Assembly: GCA_033002965.1 (NCBI GenBank)
Contig: JAURVB010014732.1
Coordinates: 34,577-98,576 of the forward strand
Length of the DNA stretch: 64,000 nt
From: Piper betle
Lineage: Eukaryota; Streptophyta; Magnoliopsida; Piperales; Piperaceae
Direction of reading: 5' to 3'
Shown: piece by piece, positions 1 to 11,961 of the stretch
How the letters are laid out: every line of letters starts with the position of its first letter
Numbering within the stretch: position 1 is the stretch's first letter
Translations under genes and position numbers: made by a program
Notes under the pieces: generated by a model
What the model saw: the letters and a program-made list of their open reading frames with translations, nothing else
What the model was told of the DNA's origin: nothing
Database searches by the model: none

Positions 1-179
1 TTTCTCACATATATATTTTTCTTATATTGAAATTAGATGCCAAATAGAACAACATAACGACGATGGCTTTGCTTGACGCTTCTCCCGGGAACTTCTTGTT
101 CGTATTTTGCTGTCATGATTAGTAAGAGTCAATTTTTATTTGTCCAAGTTCTCATAAGAAGCATTAGGGAGATGGGTAA

Positions 180-217
<38 letters not shown>

Positions 218-1715
218 GTTTTCCTTTATTTTTTAAATTTGTACGTATTGTTTCTGCATTTCAGCCCATTTCACAATGTATATGCAGTTGGGCCTCTATG
301 AGCATGGTCGCTTCATTTATGGCCCAACTTACATTGGACTGTACATAGCAGATTTGGGCCATGATGGAGCCTTCCTGTTAGTTAAGTTGCGATTGCTACA
401 GGTTTAGTAGCTACCAGACTGTTTTTTTATGACAAAGCAAGCATGTGGTGATGCATATTGGGGATAGAGCTAGTAATGTATATATAGTAGATCGGAACAT
501 ATGTCTTTTATATATCACTTTTGATTGATTGGCACATGGCAGAGTGCATGATATATATAGCATAAAGCAGCATGCAGCATTCTGAACTAAGGGGAGCTTG
601 GCAGGGTTTGTGTTGAGCCAGTGTTTATACAGAGAACTGTAAGGCCGTACTGCAAATACTACTGAGAACTATCTTGTGAGTTGTGAGTTGTGCGTGTGGT
701 ATATAACTCACCTATATGTATTATTATAAAAATATGAACATTTATTTGGCTACAGTGGCCATCTGCATGATTCATGGAAGCAGGGAGTACCAAGCCAAGT
801 CGAAAACAACGACAAAAAACAAGAAAGGGAATAAGCGGATGAAGTGATAAAGAAGAGCATTATATGGTAGCACAATCCCAAAGCAATCTTTGCCTCCATC
901 ACCCATCCTTTTCACAGCCTTTTCTTTCTCTTTCTGCTCGCTCAAACGCCACTGATCCTTCGCTTTAGGCCTTCTTCTTTTCACAAGGGTGAGAAAGTTC
1001 AGATTCCACACTTGAGAGCGATGTAAAATAGAAGCAACAATGATTGCCTAATACACTCTCATCCATCCCTTGCACATTTCTATCTCATCACTTTTTTCAT
1101 TTTCTCCCAGCTAGCAGTTGTATCACTAATTCATGAATGAATTAGTGCTTCCAGCCTTGCTATACATTAATCTTTACATATAATTGGTTTTGACTAATCC
1201 CATCTTTGCTTCATGACTATACCTGCTTTTCTTTCTCATCCACACACTCAAAGTGAGATGTTGATCGGTTGGTCATGTGGTAAATATCCATTTTTTTTTA
1301 CATTCGAATTGGGATCATAATTCAAAAACTTGGAACTGGGCATTTAATGGAATGAAATCGACTCCAAACTAACTCAAACTGATTCATATTAAAATACTTA
1401 TTATATATAACAAGTTATATAAAATTAGTATATATTACTTTTTTCACACTTTAATTTGATAAATATATAATTTACACTACTTAAAAATATTAATATAGCT
1501 GATCAAAAATAAAGTTAGAAGTTGAGAGTGATGATCAGCTCATTCCAATAATAACGAGCACGCCGTTATTAATTAGCTACTCCCAAATATGAGATTAGAA
1601 TAGAGAACTACTAATGGCAAGTAGTTTAGCCATGAATAAGCCGAGTACACAAGTTACAATTAATTGCAAACTACATCTCATTGTGTATTTCTGATTGACT
1701 AGCTAGTAGTACGTG
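1..1715. other. Non-coding flank downstream of HSFB4
   Basis: No gene is recognised here. The stretch is AT-rich and holds an (AAT)n microsatellite at about 187-216. The short open frame at about 772-1011 on the minus strand has no recognisable domain and a composition typical of chance frames. The part nearest 1715 is probably 3' UTR and downstream sequence of the HSFB4 gene. Confidence 0.5.
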
Positions 1716-2938
1716 CTAATGATCAAAGTCAAGTGATTCTGGGTGCAATCTCTTCTTTCCTGGGAGAGGGACACCAAAGAGCTTCAAGTCTTCTTGATGA
1801 GGGGTGGCCTGATCTGGGCTAGAGGGGTCAAGTTCAACGAGCATGGGCCCTTGATGAGTGGGAGTGGGAGTGGGAGTGGTAGCAGCAGAAGTGTTGGATC
1901 TGTGATGGTCCCTGATGGGCACAGGAGCCACATGGTTCTGAAGGAAGAAAATGATGTCATTGTAGAGCTTTTTCATGTGGGAGAGCTCTGATAAGAGCAT
2001 GGTGTTCCTCCTCCTAAGCCTCTGGTTGTCTTCTGTTAGAGCTGACAGGACATGGCTTTCTGCACCTGTTGATGGAAATGGGGACTGGATTCCCCACCCA
2101 GCACCTAGTTCAACGGGTGTGCTGGTAACCAAAGGCCCTGTTAAATCATGGTAATGATGATGGTCATGAAGCATCTGCTGCTGCGGGTTACCGTTGGGGC
2201 TTTTTCTTCTGTGGATCTCTGATAGCAAATGCTTCTCTCCCCTTCTGAAGAACTCATTTGCAAACTCCCATCTGTCTGCTACAATCTTCCTAAATCCCTG
2301 CATTCTCGTTCGACAGCAATCATGCTTATAAGGAAACGTATTCATCAAATCATAATCCAGTACCTGATAGAAATCATCTATCTAATATCATGTACATGAC
2401 ACTTTTATCATTCAACTAAGTGACAATATAATAAAGACATTCAGAAAGCACAAATCGAATATGCAGGTGGAGCTGAATAATTTCGCATATCAGTGAAAAA
2501 AAGAAAGATCAACACCAACATACTTAAGAAGTAATCTTGACACCTGAAACTAGTACTTGATAAAAACCCAGAAACATAAAAGTAACTAGATCATGGGAAA
2601 CGACGTAGAAAACATGAGAACGGTTAATGTATTAAACTATTGATCATAAAAATAAAAATAAAAGAACATGATCATACATAGGTATTGAGCTGCCTAACAA
2701 AGCTGGAGAAGTTGTTGTGCTTGAAGTAGTTGGGAAGGAGGTCTCTTGCAAACTCAGGAGGCCTCCACACAACGAAGGTGCTGTCATCCTCACCCCACGA
2801 GACAATGTGGTCTGTGCAAGGGTCGTCCACGAGCTGGTATGTTTTGGTCAGGAAAGGTGCGGGCACCGACTTCATGGGAGACGATTCATCGACGGTACTC
2901 AACACCATCTCCCCGCACTTCTCAACCAAGAAAGCCAT
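1716..2938 (-). CDS. HSFB4: Heat shock factor, class B (HSFB4-like transcriptional repressor)
   Basis: Two exons, 2938-2678 and 2297-1716, give a 280-residue nuclear DNA-binding protein. The N-terminus [12 protein letters not shown] is typical of HSFB4. The HSF DNA-binding domain spans about residues 25-118 and contains [19 protein letters not shown], the recognition-helix region. The single intron interrupts it after NTY and before [10 protein letters not shown], the conserved intron position of plant HSFs; donor GTATGA and acceptor CAG are visible. A heptad-type oligomerisation region (HR-A/B) lies at about 170-207 and is short, as in class B. The motif LFGV at 260-263 followed by GKKRLHPE is the class B repressor tetrapeptide next to a basic nuclear signal. 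No activator AHA motif is seen. Class B members generally act as repressors or co-regulators; a specific role in this plant is inference. HSFB4 assignment is firm, the paralogue letter is not. Confidence 0.93.
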
Positions 2939-3103
2939 CTTCCTGTCTCTCCTTATTCCACCAGTACACTAGCATATGAGATCAATCCCTGCTCTCATAT
3001 TCTTCTTGCCCTTTTAAGATCTAGACCTTCTTCCTCTCTTTTCCTCTTGTCTCCTGGCCTGATCTCTTTGTGCCACTGCAATGCATATATTTAGCCTTCT
3101 CCA

Positions 3104-3145
3104 GGTATTTATATTTGAGGATCTCTCTTTTGTGAATGTTCTAAG
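3104..3145 (-). promoter_or_regulatory. Candidate TATA box and heat shock element upstream of HSFB4
   Basis: On the minus strand a TATAAATA motif lies at 3113-3106, about 170 bases upstream of the HSFB4 start. About 20 bases further upstream, at 3141-3134, is a two-unit heat shock element of the form GAAnnTTC. A second TATAAATA occurs near 3171-3178. The spacing suits a heat-responsive, possibly self-regulated promoter, but two-unit elements are frequent by chance in AT-rich DNA. Confidence 0.3.
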
Positions 3146-3179
3146 TACTCATTGATCACCTTGTCCATGTATATTTATA

Positions 3180-6100
3180 CAGCTTGTAGATATTGGAAGT
3201 CGTGCATAAATATTCAACTTTTGGTATTAATAGTTGGAAATAATTTAACAGCTAGCTATAGCCATGATCAGCTGCCAGTGAAAACGTTTAGAATATTAGA
3301 TAATTAATTTGTTTATTCTTTGTGTGTTATAGCTTGAGATCATCACTTTGTATTTTGCATGCATTTGTAATAGTGTTTGAACAGCTCATAATTAGAGGTT
3401 CTCTGATAGCATGCTGTCATTTCCCTTTTATTGACCATCTTGAGTAATGTAACACGGAACACATCAATTTGTTTTGAGTGGAAGAAGAGCCGGCAGCTGG
3501 AAAGATGGAGAGTAAATTATTAGTAGATGAATTGAGAGCGTTCATGATCCTTAATTTAGATGGAGATGTTCTTCCCAATGGAGGGAATGTTCTTTTATAA
3601 ACCAAATTTGTTATCAATTCATAGTTTCAAGGCGTGCCCGTGACTGGAATGCATATGGGAAGAGGGGGATAGTATACTACACATATCCTCTGATTGCTCA
3701 CCCTCTTGGCTTTGAGGAAAGATTTTTTTTCTGTTTTGCAGATCTCTGTCCCTAGCCTTCACCATGGAATTCCGAATTCAGTAAAACCATTCTCTTTCCG
3801 TTAACACAGTGCCTAGACACATGATATGCATCCTGACATTTCTGCCTACATATGCATCCTTCATAAGCAAGAGGTGGCTAAGCAGCTGATACTTGAGCTA
3901 CCTAGCTACCGTGTACTCTGAACCCTTCCATTTTAGCAAGATTAGATGTATCTCTAGAAACCCATTTGCCAACGCTGACTATTTTGTTGTTTATTGATTA
4001 AACAGTGCCATATATACAAACAGGCAAAAGCTTCACTGATTTCTGAGTACTTTTTTCATGACATTTATATAATGATCAAAGACATTGATCGAGTGAATAT
4101 TGGTAATTAATATAGTACGTAGCATTAGCAGTGTAATCATAAGTAAGCTTTCAATACGAAAGTAAGAATGCGAAAAAAGAGTCCTAGTAAAAATAATAAA
4201 AGTTGTATTTATCATATATGGAGTCAAAGAAGCCAGCCAGCCAGCCAAGGGCCTACCTATTTGAACCGGTCACGGTGCAGTCTGATCAGTTGCGTGTCTA
4301 CTAACTGTTGCAAAAATGGGGAATGCAAAAGAGACGGGAGACATTTGGTCATAAAAGATGTGATGGATCGATGATGATATAAACGATGTATACGTATAAA
4401 ACAAGAACATATCAACATTCTAGGTGCAAGATTAAGATCCGCAATTAATAATTGCAAATTATATATATGGTGAAGATATATACATGTACAATAAATATTT
4501 GAGCAGATCATCATTGATTCATTTCCACGAAATTAAAAGGGGAGTGATGTATTTTTTGAATATTGAGGAAGATTCTATTCCACGTTTCGAGCAGCTACTT
4601 TTGCTATGCTTACAATCTACAGTTAACAAGTGATGTTCACATCAACTCACCTTTCTCTATCACCTTGTGAACCATCAAAAATGTGCATGCATGCTCACAG
4701 TCACCCTATATATGTAACCAAATATGAGTTTCCCATTGTCCTATTGTGATTCTTGTATCGAGGTCGAGAGACAGAGAAAGAATCTTTCCATGGCTACATA
4801 GATATATACATATATACAACAGATCTCAAGTGCATGGGACTACTCTGCTTAATTTCTGCTTTTGTTAATCCTTGTGAGAGAGAAATGGCGAGAGTTAAAA
4901 AACTAAAAAGGTCTTTGCAGAAAAGTGAGCAAGTTGAAACGGATGAGAACGTTGTTGATCCGGGCATGAACTCGCATCTTCTGCTGTCTGATCTTGACCA
5001 ACGCATGTCTTCTTTACTACAAATTAGAACCGCACAAATGAAGATGCAAACATGTGATCAACCCCAATTTTCACAGGGTCCAAGCTGATGCAAATGGCAT
5101 AGAAAACAGGTTTTATGTCAGGCTAATAAGGTTGTCATACAGGCCAACCTCTCCACCAGCTCTAGCGGGCAAAATGAAGAAAACCTCACATGAATGGAAC
5201 TCAACCTTCTTTACCTAGTAACTCAAGGAAAAGATTGGAACCTTGGATTTTTGCATCATTGCATCTCATTTTGGCTTTGTCCTCTTGCCAGTCACACTGT
5301 TCCATAAAGGAGTTCATTTCAGAGGGCTTTTTTAGAAGTTCATTATATGGACTTTAGCAATTAATATTAAAAAGCTTAAGTGGGCCAAGCCTGTTTCTAG
5401 TGGGATGGCGGGCCAATCCAAGACCAGGACATCCCCAGTGCAAAAGGATATCCATCGGCAGATGCACAAGAATAACAAGCCCTGGTGAATGATGGCCAAG
5501 TAATTTATGAACACCGGAAAAAAAAAGCAGGCGAGATAGAGCAGAAAAAGATAGCACAAACATGGGATCTTGTAAGAAAATATATGCTTTATGGAAGTTA
5601 ATTCTTATTGTGTTTAGTTTACACCGCTTTCTAAAGACGCTATGGGGATGCAGAATGTTCATGTGGTCGAGTTCTGGGCACATAAAGGATATGCGTCAAA
5701 GCAGTGAAATATTCTCTTTGCATTTTTTTTATATATACTTTCTTCACTTCAGAACAGTTTAGTTACTGCAATCAATATTGAATAAGGGAAGATACACCAC
5801 ATATACAAGAGGACTGATTAATCATATATAGTGGCGGTCATTTCTAGACCATGTCATACAAGTGCCAATGTTTCAATCAGAGATTAATAAAGCATGCATG
5901 CACATAGTAACTAGTACCATGAAGGGGAAAGTAAATCAATGATTAGAAGTTTGGCCTTTGAAAACCGGAAGTAATCAGGTGGCCCCTAATAATTATTTAG
6001 GTTAATGCAAGTTGAAACCAACTGGCAATACACACATATACTTCAGAAAGTTCCTTTAAACATTTATTCCATAACAAGGAACAAGTCATGTAAGAATGTT

Positions 6101-7887
6101 CTCTTGGCTTATTCTGCTTTGGGTACATTATCAACTTAATTTTTTTTAATAATAGCATAAAAATAGTTATAAAGCACAATAATACTTGCAAGATAAATGG
6201 CCCAACATTACTCAGGAAACTGATCAATCAATTACACTAAAAATAGTTCAAAAACTCGTGATGTGGCTCAACACGGTAACCGATAAAAAAAGTAATGAGC
6301 CGGAGTCAACTCCAAGCTAATTCAAAATTCAAGTTATTATATGATAATAATAAGGACTGGCATTAATTAAATGTAAATTTTATCTCCTTAACCATGAAAC
6401 CCACTTATGAGGTCTTTAACATATCTTCTTCTTCGTAATTTTTCCGCTAATTTTATATTAACTTAAGATCCTAATCTATAATCTACGAGGCTAATTTCAC
6501 TAAACTACGGCTATTTAAAATAAATAAAATGTAGATGATTATTATGATGCCGTCTTTGACTTTATTATCGAATCAGAGCCACAATCACAAAGTCTTGGCG
6601 ACGTAGAGCTACCTACAGATCAGTTTTACTTGAAAAAGGTAAAAGTTGTGAAGAAGTAGGACTATTTTGGGAAGTTTATGGAGACAAAGATACAAGTTTT
6701 GTTTTTTCTAAATGTTTTTTTTTTTTTTAAATGTTAGTTTTAAAACTACTCACCCAAAACAAATTAGCCCAACTAGCAACAAAAAATGTGGACCTGTTCA
6801 TAAGCTGTAGCCCAAGCAACCAGAGGCCCACCAGCTCATGGCCTTCGATCTCCAGACTCCACTCCTGTGTACGTAAGCCACGAAACCTGCTTCTTCGCGT
6901 TTTAGAATTTTTAGGAACGGTTTTAGCCGAAGGAAGAAGCATCCACGTCTGAGCTTATCAACAAGTGGGCGATGATTCTCGCCTGCCAGGTTTCTTCCTC
7001 CCTTCTTCTTACAGGTACGCATCACACGTTTTTTTTAAAATTTTATTTCATTTCATTTCATGATATGTGAAGTCTTTATCTTACTCTACTCAGCTGTGTT
7101 AGACAATTACACAAGAGAAGGGGATATATATACACGGCTCTGAGAAGATTTCCGTACCATAAGAAATTTGGGGTACGTTGGGCGGGTGCTGCAGTATCAA
7201 CTCTTGCTTGGAGCCCATGTGTAGGCAAAATTCCAGCATATGATAGCTTAAGGCAGATAATGTTCGTCCATACGAGACTCTGGAATCTCTAATCCAGAAA
7301 GCCGAAAGATGTGATACCATCTGATTGACTCGTTAAACTCAGTCCCCAATGCTTGTGGATGTAAAATATTGAAAGATGGCAACCAACTGACTACGACATA
7401 AACACTAAAACTATAAATGTTGTCGGCCTAGTGTTTTGAGCTCCTAATTCATTTCAACCAAGTACTGGACAGACAATACTTGAAAACTTGGGGTGACTTT
7501 ACCCTAAGTGATGAAATGTTCTACCTGCTGCTGCTTGTGAACCAGAACTAGTGTGCACAAATTTCTGCTTATCCAAATTAGAAGATAGAATTTGAGGCCG
7601 CAAGTTCTTTCATTCCACAAATGTTCAAACAGCTCCAATCATTAACAAGGATCTCTCAAAACAGAGTATCCCAAAGAGCCTCAAATGTCTCTCTCCTTGG
7701 TAACAATATTCAGCAGGCAAAAACCGGATATGATGATTGAAAATCCTAGAAATCATTAAATTGAAAACAAACACAGAAACAGTGGCCAGTACCATGATTT
7801 TATTTTCAGATTCAATACTGAATAGTGCACATTAACATCAGTGGGAGAAAACGGAACATGACCAGTAACTTTGGATTTGCAACAGTT
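3180..7887. other. Long non-coding interval between HSFB4 and NDUFA6
   Basis: I see no supported gene. Several short open frames occur (for example around 4750-5090 and 6730-6950), but none shows a domain, splice structure or biased codon use. The DNA is AT-rich with scattered A and T runs. The 7100-7887 part adjoins the NDUFA6 stop codon and probably includes its 3' UTR. Confidence 0.5.
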
Positions 7888-9859
7888 TTAGAAGTAGTTG
7901 GTATTGTAGAACTGCTTCAGAAATCCTGAACTTCCTTTATCTTTTGTGTCTTTGTCCTGCACGAGCCCCTCTTGACCAATGACATACTCCCCTATAATGT
8001 GGTGTCGTTGCTTTGCGTGCTCCACAATATTGTTGAGTTCCTCCATTCCATTGAATACAAGCAGATCAACAACCTGTATTTGGAACTTTCAAAAATAAGA
8101 TTTCCTTTCAAAGAAGCATATTAAATTTTTATGACAAATTTTAAAAAGAAACCTTATGACTGTAGTTCACAAAATATAGATAATCATAAACTTCCGTGAA
8201 ACAAAAAAGTAAAGACCATATTTATTTCAATTACAAAGTTGCCATGATCAATAGTTTAGCATCAACAATTTAAAATTTTAATCAAGAGACATTGACAAGC
8301 ATGAGTAAACTTCAACTAGACAAACCGAAAATAAGCACTTGGAAAGAGCAAATCAGTCCACTTCATTCCCTATATTGTCATCTCATTAAATATTTCTACA
8401 AACAAAAAATCACTCAAAACTTCAGATTGGGATCAGAAAATAATTTATCAGCAGCTCCTAAATTTGATCCATAAAAGTAAACTGAACATGATCTGCAATA
8501 ATTTGCGCACCATACCAGATGGTAATCCATATGGCATTTCACACGAGTTTATTCACACAAATAAATCGGGTATTCTGTAGCCTTTGACCAATAGCATTTA
8601 CTAAAAGAGACTACTTTTTACCCTGCGCCCTTTAGAAGAATAAGTAACATTATGTGGAAAACACAAAGCGCATAACACTGGAATATGTAAGAACATAAGG
8701 TGCAATTAATCTACACATTATAACTTATGGTATTTTGCAAATCATGACAATTATATATATATATAATAACTTGCAAGGATAGTTTCAATGAAAAACCAAG
8801 AGCCCACAAAAAATTTCAAGAAAATAGTTAGCTTTAAAAGAAAAAGGGACCAAAAAATATTTGTGGTGGCCAATGGAACATTCATATGAATAATTACTAA
8901 AGCAACTCCCCAGGGCAAAAAGGATAGATATCGACACACTGCAAGTATAATTATTATTTGTGGAAGCAAAATACAAAGTTCGATAATTATTATTTGTGAA
9001 AGAAAAATATAAAGTTTAATCGCGTGGTCAACTAAGCACACTTCCGAACGGATGGATCATAAAAAACGACATATTTATTTTCTTTCAAGTTCTAAGCATG
9101 GTAACAATACTGAACCACTTCTCATCGAGGGTGGATCAAATTCCAAAACAAGGGGAATGATATGCATAATCATCATCTAAATGCGGCAAAAGTTTATTAC
9201 ATGCAAGGATTAAACACAATATTCTATAGGCATTGCCTTGGCCAATATAGGAAACATAAATTTCGTATAAATAAATACCTTGCCAAAACAACCTGACATC
9301 TTTAATCAAACCAAACATGACAATCCATGACAACTCCTCTACCTGGAAAAGCCTATATTCTTCATTTCTCCACCAGAAAAAAAACCCAATTCTTCTAGCC
9401 CATCCACCAACAAAGTGGGGGGTTTTTTGTAATCATTAAAAAAAATGATATCTTTTGATATCAGATCCCTAAAATTTGCAGACTCCAGGAGGCCTCAACA
9501 GCGTTGAATCAGTTAAAAACCCGCCATCGGCAAATTAAAGAGGTCCTCAAAACTCCGGCAGGGTCAACAGTACACACCAACTATATGCAAACAGTTCGGA
9601 AACATATATAAAAAAACGGTTGGGAAGAAGAAGAAAAAAAGAGGACCTTGGGGTTGGAGATGTGGGAGTTAGAGCGGAATTTGGAGGAGACGGCGGAGCG
9701 GAGTTGGGAGACGGTGACGACGTCGTCGAGGTTGTAGATGTCCATGATGGCGGGTAGGGAGCGGCATGCCCGCTTGAAGAAGTTGAGGACTCTGCCCCTC
9801 GCCTCCTCCATTGATGCCGAGTTCGGTGGCACCTTCACACTCCTCGCCGCAAACGCCAT
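7888..9859 (-). CDS. NDUFA6: NADH dehydrogenase 1 alpha subcomplex subunit 6 (complex I B14, LYR family)
   Basis: Two exons, 9859-9647 and 8073-7888, encode 132 residues, the usual length of plant B14. Exon 1 carries MDIYNLDDVVTVSQLRSAV; exon 2 continues with VVDLLVFNGMEELNNIVEHA and a KQRHHIIGEYVIG stretch. Both match the plant NDUFA6 family from end to end, and the join NPK|VVDLL is in phase with GT and AG sites present. The protein is an accessory subunit of mitochondrial complex I, where LYR proteins bind the acyl carrier protein; a mtACP gene lies about 8 kb away. The LYR segment is degenerate (FFK within NFFKRACRSLP), which I also recall in other plant B14 proteins. The start at 9859 is chosen because homology begins there; an upstream in-frame ATG at 9946 adds only a lysine/arginine/glutamate-rich stretch read from a purine repeat. 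Confidence 0.93.
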
Positions 9860-9959
9860 CTCTCTTCTCTTCTCTTCTCTTCTCTTCCCTCCCTCCTTCC
9901 TCTCTTTACATTTCCCCACCCCTTTCCTAATAATAATCGGACCCATCGCTCTCGAGTAT

Positions 9960-10935
9960 TGAAACCTGTAGTTTAATCGATATTTAATAAAATAGTGATG
10001 ATAAAATGTAATTTTAATACTTAACTGAATATTTTATTTATATTTTTAAATTTTAATTAAATGTGATTCAACAACTAAATATATCAATTACCCGTGATGA
10101 ACACCCAAAGCTTTTTGATGATACAATTTTGATTCAAATAATAAAATAATAATCTTTTTAATAGTAATTATTTTTGTTAGTGAATAATGATGCCGATGAC
10201 GAATGGACATTATCTAGGATGCCAGGTAGGGCTTTTTTGGTCTATATCAATGTCAATGTTTGATTCAATAAAAATTCGATTAAAAGTTCGACTTAGACTC
10301 ATATTAAATAAACATAAAAAGGTAGGTTTTTATTTGACACCTATAATAAATTTATTGAAGAAATTAGTATCAATTCAAATTAATATGAACTATTTAAATT
10401 TTATCGATGGTTAGACAATAAGGACAGCTGTGCCCAGTTTACATTTTAAGGATGGTTGGTTAGGGCTCATACTACTTAGCAAATCTTTTTTTTCATGATT
10501 TAGAGCTAAAATAATACGTTAATATGATTTTATAACAACTTCTAAATAACTATACGGGTTGTAATGCGTGACTACATATTTATGCAAAACACAGTATTAC
10601 AATTTGAGACGTGTTAAATTTTTTATGTGTAAAATGTGTTAAAAAGATATCATATATATGAGGTTATACTTCTAAAATGTGAATCTAACTTAAAACAACC
10701 CTATATGAAAATAATGACTTTTGCTTTAATTTTTTTTCCAAACTCTGTGAATTTATTATGAATTGGTTTGTAAACCACGTCCCGGTACACCTGCTAGGTA
10801 GCTTGCATATAGTTATTTGGAGACTAAAAAATTTCCTTCCGAAAATTGAGATGAACCACGCGAGGAACAAGGGTAGATACAATTTGCAATGAACATCAAT
10901 TATAACAGAAAACTAGGATATTTTAACCTTGGGCT
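9960..10935. other. AT-rich intergenic DNA upstream of NDUFA6
   Basis: This stretch begins at the presumed NDUFA6 promoter. A pyrimidine-rich TCTTC repeat at about 9860-9905 covers the 5' UTR. Beyond that the DNA is AT-rich with no recognisable gene. Confidence 0.5.
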
Positions 10936-10939
10936 CACG

Positions 10940-11460
10940 TTAGCACCATGGTTGCATAAATCGGAATTGAAATCGAAATCGGTTTTCCAGGGAGTCGGAA
11001 TCGGAATCGAAATCGGATAGGAACCGGTCCAATTGAATCCACGTCTGAATCGGTCTAAATCGGTCATATATAATAATTTAATAACTTATAAATAAATATA
11101 TAAAATTAAATATTAATGTCATTTTGATATTATTATATATATTATATTTTATGATATTGTTTTATATTTTTTAGATTTTTTTAAAATTATTTTGAATTAA
11201 TTATTATTTTATACTCGAGTCGGATACGAGTCAAGTTTTAATTACAAAAATGCCACCACAGTTATTTCTTACCCATTGTCCTTCCAAGTCGCCGCCGCGC
11301 CCGCCCCGCCCCACCCCACCCCGCCCCGGCCCGCCCTACACCCGCCGCGCCCCACCTCCCCCGCCAGCCCCTCCCTCTCCCTCCCCACCTCCCCCGCCGA
11401 CTGCGCCTCACCCCTCCAGATCGTCCCCCCGTCGCCCAGTCGCCGCCGTCGGGTAAGTTT
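10940..11460 (-). repeat. Degenerate fragment of the dispersed long-LTR family
   Basis: The stretch moves from a cluster of AATCGG-type repeats through an AT-rich block to CTCGAGTC...GAGTC and then a GC-rich cytosine-rich island at about 11290-11455. The same order occurs at 62600-62940 and, reversed, at 40700-41300 inside the intact solo LTR. I read it as an old, 5'- and 3'-truncated copy in minus orientation. The open frames across the C-rich island are composition effects, not genes. Ends are uncertain. Confidence 0.55.
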
Positions 11461-11961
11461 AGGTTTTTAAAATTTTAATTTCAATTTTACCCTTATTAAT
11501 ATTATACCTAGGGCATTTTAATAATTTACCATTAAAAACTGATAAAAGGTAGGAACACTAGTTTGACAAAGGTATTATACTTCTATGATCAATAAAATTC
11601 GCCAATAGAAACGTAAAATTTTTTTCCCAGACAATCAATTTAAGGTAAGTGCAGTTGCCATTGAGCCGATCAAAATCTCTGCAACTTTTCCTGCCAAACA
11701 TCTCGCCGATGGCATTTGCGTGGAAAAAGCACAAACGATGGCATTCAAATAACCAAAATGTAGATTAGGCAGCCATTTGACGAATTCTTGCAGTCTGGGT
11801 TGAAATGCCTTACCTACGTAAGTTCCCAAGGCCTGACATCCAACATCAGAATCTAACGTAGCACGTATAAACGTGAATCTTGAATCCTATAAATTGTTGA
11901 ACTGGTAAGAATATTCAGAATCCAAGAGGCCTATCTCTTGAACGAGTAAGGCATCGCCACC

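Noticed and set aside
772..1011. 79-residue minus-strand open frame
   Set aside because: No domain, no splice context, composition like chance frames.
4753..5088. 111-residue plus-strand open frame
   Set aside because: Low-complexity start and no recognisable family; starts inside AT repeats.
11635..11829. 64-residue minus-strand frame near the GH31 pseudogene
   Set aside because: Looks protein-like in parts but matches nothing I recognise and lacks flanking exons.
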